A DNA stretch of 64,000 nucleotides from a virus. The stretch is from the IMG/VR virus record IMGVR_UViG_3300044712_002699, positions 16,744 to 80,743 of that record; one strand, given 5' to 3'. Position 1 is the first letter of the stretch; each line of letters begins with the position of its first letter. The translations under genes were made by a program, and so were the position numbers. The notes under the pieces are model-generated. The model was not told the DNA's origin. It ran no database searches and worked only from the letters and a program-made list of their open reading frames with translations. This document shows positions 59,243 through 64,000 of the stretch, in pieces.

Positions 59243-59872
59243 TTACTTATCTCCGCCCGGATACATCTCTTGAAGGGTCTGGTTCCAGCCAAACGTCACT
59301 GTAGCAGCCTTTTCCTTCTTAGGTTTAGGAGCCGCCTCGTAGGGCTTCCCGTATATGACTGTATAGACTTCGACAGGAATTTGTCGATGGTACTTTCGGA
59401 GCAGTTGGAACCCTACCCACGCTTGTTTGTAGGTTAGAGACTCCCGTAGGGCAAGCTCATGACCCAGACCGGCATCGTGCGCGTTGAACCCGGCATAATC
59501 GCGAGCCCATGCTCCGTCACACATCCCTGCCAGACTTTTCAGTGTTTTATGAATAGCAGAAACCTGTTCCTCAGACAGCGCGTTGTTCTTTTTCGTGCCA
59601 GCCGCCATTGCAGCCCGAACTGTCTCGATTTCCTTTTCCGTAAGAGCGCGCATCTCCTTCACCGCGTCAGGGGTTTTAGCAAACGCCTTCTCTAGACGAT
59701 CCCGGCACGTTTCATCTGCAAACATGTAAAGAAAACAAGCAACTCCTTCCCAGGGAGTGTGCCAAATCTTGCGCTCTCCATCCCATGTCCACTTGCCGCA
59801 CCGCTTAACGAGTTCCTTATCTTCGAAACGGCACTTGACCTCGAATTCGGTTCCGTTAAACGTCAATCTCAT
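59243..59872 (-). CDS. Hypothetical protein with DUF5710-like N-terminus, 209 aa
   Basis: ATG 59872 chosen (GGAGGTG at about 6 nt); an earlier in-frame start lies in the promoter. The N-terminal 45 residues (FEDKELVKRCGKWTWDGERK, IWHTPWEG) resemble the small DUF5710-type domain (F-x-[ED]-K-x-x-x-K-x-x-G-x-x-W-D-x-x-x-[KR]-x-W), found in phage and plasmid primases and DNA-processing proteins. The rest is helical (TEKEIETVRAAMAAGTKKNN), then a basic linker. First gene after the early-type promoter at 59907-59935, so likely early expressed. Confidence 0.6.
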   Translation of the reverse strand: MRLTFNGTEFEVKCRFEDKELVKRCGKWTWDGERKIWHTPWEGVACFLYMFADETCRDRLEKAFAKTPDAVKEMRALTEKEIETVRAAMAAGTKKNNALSEEQVSAIHKTLKSLAGMCDGAWARDYAGFNAHDAGLGHELALRESLTYKQAWVGFQLLRKYHRQIPVEVYTVIYGKPYEAAPKPKKEKAATVTFGWNQTLQEMYPGGDK

Positions 59873-59906
59873 TGCCTGCACCTCCAATTCCGTTTTATCT
59901 ATAATC

Positions 59907-59935
59907 ATAATACCATACGCGCACCCCTTTGTCAA
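59907..59935 (-). promoter_or_regulatory. Early-type promoter of the 57.3-59.9 kb operon
   Basis: TTGACA (59935-59930), 17-nt spacer, TATTAT (59912-59907) on the minus strand. The 13 nt GTATGGTATTATG around the -10 (59918-59906) is identical to the sequence at 62225-62237 on the plus strand. Start lies about 30 nt before ATG 59872. Confidence 0.75.
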
Positions 59936-60051
59936 GTAAAATCTTTTTACCCAAAAAATTTTCTTTTTTCGTCTCCAAACGGAAAAATTTAATAGATAAA
60001 TATCCGTTTTTACTTAACAAAAAGAAAAATTCTTTTACGATTAAAAAAGTC
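59936..60051. other. A/T-rich intergenic stretch with a small inverted repeat
   Basis: A/T-rich spacer between the divergent promoters at 59907-59935 and 60052-60080. It contains AAACGGA (59977-59983) and TCCGTTT (60003-60009), a 7-bp perfect inverted repeat with a 19-nt centre that could be an operator or weak terminator. No gene was seen. Confidence 0.4.
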
Positions 60052-60080
60052 TTGACAACAAATCCATTTTGAACTATCTT
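60052..60080 (+). promoter_or_regulatory. Promoter of the large structured RNA
   Basis: TTGACA (60052-60057), 17-nt spacer, TATCTT (60075-60080); the start would be near 60087. It directly precedes a roughly 1.1-kb stretch without a credible gene but with many perfect helices. Confidence 0.65.
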
Positions 60081-60086
60081 CTAACT

Positions 60087-61185
60087 ATCGGACAGTTCGA
60101 GAGGTTGTTCGATGTGAGACTCAGAGAGGGATTCGCAAATCCCTGGACGAGCCTGCTGTTAAGGAGACGTTATTAGCAGCGGGGGCTTTGAGGAGAGGGA
60201 ACTCAAATCAAGGCTAGATTGGCATAGGGCTTAGACGAGGTGAAGGCTCGAACCTGCCTCTACATCAAAGCCGCCAGAGAATACGTCAGGCTTCGACTAA
60301 TCGAGGCTATAATAGAACCAACAAGGAAGGGTCAGGTTTAGATAGATAAGCGGAAGATAGGGACTTTTGATCTAGAAACCCTAAGACCTGGATGAGAAGT
60401 GAAGCCCAAAAGGCAGAACGGCCACTCAAAAGGGTAGCGGGGAATCCGGAGATAGGGAAACAAAAAGAAGTGAGTCTATCGAGTCTAGGCAATTCCGAGA
60501 AGGCAACTAGGTAGCGCAGAAGAAATCGAAGAGCCGTATCCCGAAAGGATATCTTGGCGGAATTCAACGGCGTATGATGTAGGGTAAACCTTAAACGCGG
60601 TAAGCAGGGACACCAGCCGGTGTGTGGTTCAGTTTTAGTGTCGATAGACTGAGCCCACCAGCCACACTAAGACCCTTCTAGGACTCTGGTCTAATAAGCC
60701 AGAGCAGGACAAAAACGGGGTTCACGACCCCTTCACTAGCGGCACTGCCGGATCGGGGATGTCCTTCCCGCCAGAGCCGGTTAATAGTGATAAAACCTGA
60801 TCGCAGATCGGGGATCGTTCCTAGAAGGTGATACTGGTGAATCCGGCCAGAAGATGAGAGTCTTCGGTTCTATTGCCAAGCAGTTGGGTAGCAACCAACT
60901 GTGGTGTCTCAGCGGGGTGCTGAGACCTCTGAGGCTTCGCTATGACGAACAACCGGAAGTGGGAGTAATCGTAGGCCACGAGACCTCCCACTTTTCTCCA
61001 CCCTCAAGGAGAACACTCTCTGGGGTAAGAGTCCTTGAGGAATTTCAGTGATTGCTCGTTATCGAGAATGCCCTATAGGATCACTGGTTATGTTATCGGC
61101 CTAAAAACAATGGAAAATACTACAGCCTAATTTAGTGGGCCGTACTATATACCCAGATGTTCTAAGGGATGTCTGGGTTGTTGTG
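60087..61185 (+). ncRNA. Large structured non-coding RNA (GOLLD/ROOL-like candidate)
   Basis: About 1.1 kb without a supported gene. Many perfect helices are visible on the plus strand. Local ones include CAGTTGG/CCAACTG (near 60880-60905), GTCTCAGC/GCTGAGAC (near 60905-60930), AGTGGGAG/CTCCCACT (near 60955-60995), CCTCAAGGA/TCCTTGAGG (near 61000-61040), CTCTGG/CCAGAG (near 60685-60705) and GGTTCAGT/ACTGAGCC (near 60627-60660, one G-U). Long-range ones are CCTTCTAGGA (60675-60684) with TCCTAGAAGG (60819-60828) and GGCTTTGA with TCAAAGCC (near 60187-60275). The 3' end has a hairpin (ACCCAGA 61151-61157/TCTGGGT 61172-61178) like a terminator. Length, phage context and complexity resemble GOLLD or ROOL RNAs, which are known from phages and form multimers; class assignment is unproven. 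Confidence 0.7.
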
Positions 61186-61206
61186 TCTACAGGGTCAAAA
61201 ATTCTC

Positions 61207-61235
61207 TTGACAACCCAATAGAAATGAGATAGATA
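61207..61235 (+). promoter_or_regulatory. Promoter of the regulator at 61265-61753
   Basis: TTGACA (61207-61212), 17-nt spacer, TAGATA (61230-61235). CCCAAT (61214-61219) and ATTGGG (61241-61246) flank the -10 as a 6-bp inverted repeat, a possible operator for the product, which carries a ribbon-helix-helix-like part. Confidence 0.55.
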
Positions 61236-61264
61236 GAAATATTGGGACAACAGGAGGATAAACA

Positions 61265-61753
61265 ATGGAAGACCTCAAGACACGGTTTCTAGCCTTGGTC
61301 AATCTCTACGGACACCAATGGAACATCATTTCCGGCATCCTTACCAAAGAGGGTTATAAGACCCCCAACGGTTCCAAAATTTGGTCAAATAACTGCGCCC
61401 GAAAGTTCTACAATCGAACCCTCAGGACAGATAAATCACCCTACGATCACCGGTCAATTCTTCCGGGTATCGGTTCTGTGAAACCCGTTAAGGGCTACGT
61501 TGACTGGTGGAATAGGACGCGACGACCCGAGGGTGAAGAGATAGATCGAAAACCAATTCTTAATGGTCGAAGACAAAAAATCGGGCCGAGAGTGAACGTC
61601 AATCTTTTGAATCTCGTTAAGAAGCAAATGAAGGAAGACGGAATTCTTGACCAGAACAATCTGTCGGCACTAGTTGAGTTTCTCCTTTTCCGGTACGCGG
61701 GTTCACCTGAAAGTCTGATGAGACCGGAAGAGATGCAAGCGGAGACATTCTAG
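61265..61753 (+). CDS. Predicted DNA-binding regulator, same architecture as 31071-31652
   Basis: A 162-aa protein (GGAGG at about 9 nt). The N-terminal 65 residues (ILTKEGYKTPNGSKIWSNNC, ARKFYNRTL) match the recombinase-associated helical domain (G-[YI]-x-[TA]-P-x-G-x-x-W-[ST]) without a catalytic resolvase domain. After a linker, RVNVNLLNLVKKQMKEDGIL plus LSALVEFLLFRYAG looks like a ribbon-helix-helix unit. The same order is seen in 31071-31652, so the two are probably paralogues. The gene follows the structured RNA, and its own promoter carries a possible operator. It may regulate the early genes or the RNA (inference). Confidence 0.65.
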   Translation: MEDLKTRFLALVNLYGHQWNIISGILTKEGYKTPNGSKIWSNNCARKFYNRTLRTDKSPYDHRSILPGIGSVKPVKGYVDWWNRTRRPEGEEIDRKPILNGRRQKIGPRVNVNLLNLVKKQMKEDGILDQNNLSALVEFLLFRYAGSPESLMRPEEMQAETF

Positions 61754-61754
61754 C

Positions 61755-62165
61755 CTAGTCCAATTCTTTTACCATATCCTGTACGTCCTTAAAGGCTTCG
61801 CGAACCTGACTCTGAGTTACACAGAGTCGGTTTGTGACGTCTGCAATATCCAAATCTCCGCGCTCCACGAGCTTGCGGAATAACTGCTGGAGGTGACGCT
61901 CCTTTTTCAGATCGTACTTTTCGATAAGTTGCTCATTACTCAGCCCCTCGTTCAAGTCCTTAAGAAATCCTTTTCGGTCAATAGACCTGTGAACCTTTTT
62001 CTTAACTTCCGCCATTTCTTTCAGAACGCGCCTTACCTGTAACTTCAGGATAGCAAGAGATTTCTTACTAGATATTGAATACTTCTTCAGTAATTCGTCA
62101 TCACTGACTCCGTTTGACACGTCTTCTGCAAATTGGACGGCGACGCGTCCGGCTAGTCGGGACAT
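61755..62165 (-). CDS. Small two-repeat helix-turn-helix-like protein, 136 aa
   Basis: AGGAG at 6 nt before ATG 62165; it ends 1 nt from the convergent regulator gene. Two copies of a helical unit: FAEDVSNGVSDDELLKKYSI and FLKDLNEGLSNEQLIEKYDL. The second is followed by HLQQLFRKLVERG. The form [FI]-x-x-[DE]-[IVL]-x-x-G-[MLV]-[ST]-[DN]-[DE]-[EQ]-L-[ML]-x-K-Y-x-[LI] resembles small HTH-like motifs I associate mainly with Deltaproteobacteria (Desulfobacterota); that is a weak hint to the host. Probably a transcription regulator, divergent from the gene at 62296 across an inverted repeat. Confidence 0.6.
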   Translation of the reverse strand: MSRLAGRVAVQFAEDVSNGVSDDELLKKYSISSKKSLAILKLQVRRVLKEMAEVKKKVHRSIDRKGFLKDLNEGLSNEQLIEKYDLKKERHLQQLFRKLVERGDLDIADVTNRLCVTQSQVREAFKDVQDMVKELD

Positions 62166-62183
62166 CTCTTCTCCTGCAAAAAT

Positions 62184-62222
62184 TTACCATAATTCTGCAA
62201 AAAATACTTGACATTATGGTAA
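62184..62222. promoter_or_regulatory. Perfect 10-bp inverted repeat, probable operator in divergent region
   Basis: TTACCATAAT (62184-62193) and ATTATGGTAA (62213-62222), 19-nt centre, between the divergent genes 61755-62165 and 62296-63105. The right arm abuts the -35 (62208-62213) of the plus-strand promoter, so protein bound there would block it. The TATGGTA element recurs directly downstream (62226-62232). Confidence 0.65.
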
Positions 62223-62236
62223 TGGTATGGTATTAT
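62208..62236 (+). promoter_or_regulatory. Early-type promoter for 62296-64000 genes
   Basis: TTGACA (62208-62213), 17-nt spacer, TATTAT (62231-62236). The 13-nt GTATGGTATTATG (62225-62237) is identical to that of the minus-strand promoter at 59906-59918. About 60 nt before the ATG at 62296. Confidence 0.8.
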
Positions 62237-62295
62237 GTATCTAGGTAGAAACAAAGAGGGCTTAGATGAAAGACGCATTAGAGACAGGAGCAGCA

Positions 62296-63105
62296 ATGAC
62301 TCAAGAAAAAATCCATGTGTGGGAAGCTGTTGGACACGGAAAAGCCCCGTTTCGTCTCGTCGGCGTCATTTCTTTTCCCGGGTCTGGACTAGCAGAAGCC
62401 AATGTTGATGCCTACAATAACGCGCTGCGAGAAGTGTCTCAGTTAAGCCAAGCCTACGGTGTTACCGGGCACCTCGGTATCTGCGACGTCTGCGGTCACG
62501 AGCTTATGAACAACTACGTTATCCGTTCCAAAGACGGCAAAACCTTTGTCGTTGGTTCCGAGTGTGTTCTAAAAAGCGGAGATGGCGGTCTTGTCGAGAG
62601 GGTAAAACTGGAGGAACGGAAGAGGCGCAAAGCAAAGGAAAATGAAAAGCGACGACTCCAGTGGGAGGCGGAGACCCCTCTCCGAGAGGCTAAAGATAGA
62701 GTTTGTAGAGAAATACAGGATAGAAAAAGAGAGATCGAAAAGGAACTCTCCCAAGTAATCTTGGCAGAGAATACTTGGTTCATTGAGGTATTGACTACAA
62801 TAAACGGCGACTTTGCTGCCAGTCTTGCCGAAGACCTAAGGCACAAATCAATGGGTGACCTCTCAGAGAAGTGTCTCACTATCTGTGGAGAAATCTACGC
62901 CAAACACATCGCGGGGAGTCGTAAAAATAAGACTCAGTACTATGATGCCTTCGATGAGTTCTTTAGGCGAAAAAGACAAAGTGCAAATACTGTTCAAGAA
63001 AAGAGAACTGAGGCATGGGAACAGGAACGGATGCTTGATGAAGAGTACAGACAGAGATGTAAAAAACTAGAGAAAGAGTTTATTGAAAGGGGCGTTATAG
63101 AATGA
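62296..63105 (+). CDS. Zinc-finger and coiled-coil phage protein, 269 aa
   Basis: Start at ATG 62296 (AGGAG at 5 nt), ten codons inside the longest frame. The N-terminal 80 residues contain a recurring phage zinc-binding segment: C-D-V-C-G-H-E, strand NNYVIRSKDGKTFVVGSECV. After it comes a charged coiled coil (about 90-150 and 225-265; RKRRKAKENEKRRLQWEAET, WEQERMLDEEYRQRCKKLEK). The family recurs in phage genomes but its function is unknown to me; DNA or RNA binding is likely. First gene after the early promoter. Confidence 0.65.
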   Translation: MTQEKIHVWEAVGHGKAPFRLVGVISFPGSGLAEANVDAYNNALREVSQLSQAYGVTGHLGICDVCGHELMNNYVIRSKDGKTFVVGSECVLKSGDGGLVERVKLEERKRRKAKENEKRRLQWEAETPLREAKDRVCREIQDRKREIEKELSQVILAENTWFIEVLTTINGDFAASLAEDLRHKSMGDLSEKCLTICGEIYAKHIAGSRKNKTQYYDAFDEFFRRKRQSANTVQEKRTEAWEQERMLDEEYRQRCKKLEKEFIERGVIE

Positions 63106-63617
63106 GCAGTTTGTCAAACGAAATGCTTGCGGAGATTCAGGGCCGTCTCAATGAAGCAGGTTACGTTCTGACCGAAACAAATCACGACTTGCGATTCGTA
63201 AAAGATGGATTGGGCTCGATTAAAATCAAGGTATATCCTGATTGGATAGAAGTCTCCGGTGGAGACTATCCGACCTTTGATGGAGTCGGCAGACGCCCAA
63301 GAGAAACATATCGATTGTCCCTGAAACCGCGCACTGTAGGGAAACGAATCGTGGATCAAATCGTTACGCCCCACGAAGAAGTCTACAAGGTAGCGCTGGC
63401 TAGAAAGATGTTCGAGATGTCGATGGACGATTTGGTAGCGGAAACTAAGGAGGCCCTAGGCGATCTCGGTAAGAAAATCAGTATCCGGTGGAGTGACAAT
63501 CTTCACAGAGGCGAAGTCCGGTTCACGATAGGGCTAGAAAGAGAGGCTTATGGGGGTCTCTCAATAGATGAATGGGCCACTGCCGCGGAAGTTCTTCAAA
63601 AATATCTCAAAAAGTGA
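63102..63617 (+). CDS. Hypothetical protein, 171 aa
   Basis: The start ATG overlaps the preceding stop by 4 nt (ATGA). Alpha/beta composition (SIKIKVYPDWIEVSGGDYPT, RLSLKPRTVGKRIVDQIVTP), helical C-terminus (EMSMDDLVAETKEALGDLGK). No recognised domain. Early-type plus-strand operon. Confidence 0.55.
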   Translation: MSSLSNEMLAEIQGRLNEAGYVLTETNHDLRFVKDGLGSIKIKVYPDWIEVSGGDYPTFDGVGRRPRETYRLSLKPRTVGKRIVDQIVTPHEEVYKVALARKMFEMSMDDLVAETKEALGDLGKKISIRWSDNLHRGEVRFTIGLEREAYGGLSIDEWATAAEVLQKYLKK

Positions 63618-63625
63618 GGTAACTG

Positions 63626-64000
63626 ATGTACGAGATGAGCCGCGAAGAAATAGATAGGATTATGAACCTCTCCGACGAGGAAAGGGAACGAGCCATTAAT
63701 GACCATCGCCGAAAAGCAGAGGATTATGAAAGAGGGTTCAACATCGGAAAATCCCTCGCCGATCTTCCATGTCCGGCTCGCAGCAGCGATCCCGCGATAC
63801 GGGGTTTCTTGGATGCCATTGACCGCCAACACAGAACTCACCAACAAAACATCTTTAGGGTCATTTACCTGACGTGTAAGATGTGGGCAGCGAACAAGAA
63901 AAAGGGCGGGGGCTGGTATGATGCCAGAAACGAAGCAGCAGTGGAAGGCTCAGAAAGGATTGTAAAAGTCCTCGATGACCTCCCGATCCCTTATATCTGA
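63626..64000 (+). CDS. Hypothetical protein, 124 aa, complete at window end
   Basis: The stop TGA occupies 63998-64000, so the gene is just complete. Charged helical N-terminus (MSREEIDRIMNLSDEERERA), His-rich middle (IDRQHRTHQQNIFRVIYLTC) and end (VEGSERIVKVLDDLPIPYI). No domain recognised. Eight nt after the preceding gene. Confidence 0.55.
   Translation: MYEMSREEIDRIMNLSDEERERAINDHRRKAEDYERGFNIGKSLADLPCPARSSDPAIRGFLDAIDRQHRTHQQNIFRVIYLTCKMWAANKKKGGGWYDARNEAAVEGSERIVKVLDDLPIPYI

Noticed and set aside
60240-60265. A stretch with GGCTCGAACCTGCC resembling a tRNA T-arm.
   Set aside because: No matching acceptor stem, anticodon arm or CCA-like end nearby, and it sits in the large RNA's own helices.
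60307-60567. Open frames of 60-86 codons inside the structured RNA (also 60854-61051).
   Set aside because: They lie within paired segments, lack ribosome binding sites and encode low-quality sequence; the helices explain the region better.
1-64000. CRISPR arrays, rRNA, insertion sequences and long direct DNA repeats.
   Set aside because: None seen. The many repeats are protein-level modules whose nucleotide copies have diverged; no regularly spaced short repeat was found.

Overview
The window looks like part of the genome of a large tailed bacteriophage (Caudoviricetes, probably a jumbo myovirus). The evidence is a T4-type portal (43181-44830), a large terminase (49064-50995), dense one-strand blocks of short overlapping genes with no bacterial housekeeping genes, phage-style NAD+ DNA ligase, RlaP-like nucleotidyltransferase and PcfJ-like genes, very large adhesin or tail-fibre proteins and a large structured RNA. 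The host cannot be read from the sequence. No tRNA, rRNA, CRISPR array or insertion sequence was found.

Layout. (1) 1-27250, minus strand: a polycistron of giant modular proteins. At least three (over 1421, 1661 and 4329 aa) are built from one recurring module of about 130-150 aa, called module A here (core G-x-Y-x-V-Y-[LI]-x-x-x-x-x-x-W, then Y-[KR]-G-x-[ML]-F-L). I count about 27 copies in five genes. They are mixed with a Kelch propeller protein, an Asp-box type propeller, a discoidin-like domain, a collagen-like stretch with a C1q/TNF-like domain, and ten copies of a second module (module B, core W-[ST]-D-W). A family 2 glycosyltransferase lies inside the cluster. This is the best candidate for a poorly described system: a host-recognition or adhesion apparatus. 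(2) 27274-28875: a small tagged protein and a double-HNH zinc-finger protein. (3) 28944-31714: plus-strand NAD+ DNA ligase and a small gene whose promoter and start codon lie within a perfect 16-bp inverted repeat, facing a regulator across a bidirectional hairpin. (4) 31725-44830, minus: RlaP-like nucleotidyltransferase, collagen-like small proteins, a 1488-aa PcfJ-repeat/ankyrin protein, an L7/L12-CTD-like protein, a ParB-like protein and the portal. (5) 44943-50995: a second HNH paralogue, MerR/excisionase-type HTH, YqeY-like protein, ClpP-like protease, spermidine synthase and terminase. (6) 51014-57208, minus: a run of small proteins interrupted by a dihydroorotate dehydrogenase-like enzyme. 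(7) 57279-59872, minus: methionine aminopeptidase and small early-type genes. (8) About 60087-61185: a roughly 1.1-kb structured RNA with its own promoter. (9) 61265-64000: regulators and small plus-strand genes.

Two N-terminal signatures recur across otherwise unrelated small proteins. One is M-[IT]-[TS]-A-[KRNQ]-x-[IL]-[IL]-x-x-[IL]-x-E-A (about 12-16 genes) and the other is MGSLR (3 genes). The first resembles the logic of the T4 capsid-targeting sequence and suggests a set of virion-packaged or scaffold-associated proteins processed by a prohead protease, for which the ClpP-like protein is a candidate. Several genes are headed by near-identical sigma70-type promoters (TTGACA-N17-TATTAT, often with TGG before the -10), probably the early promoter class.
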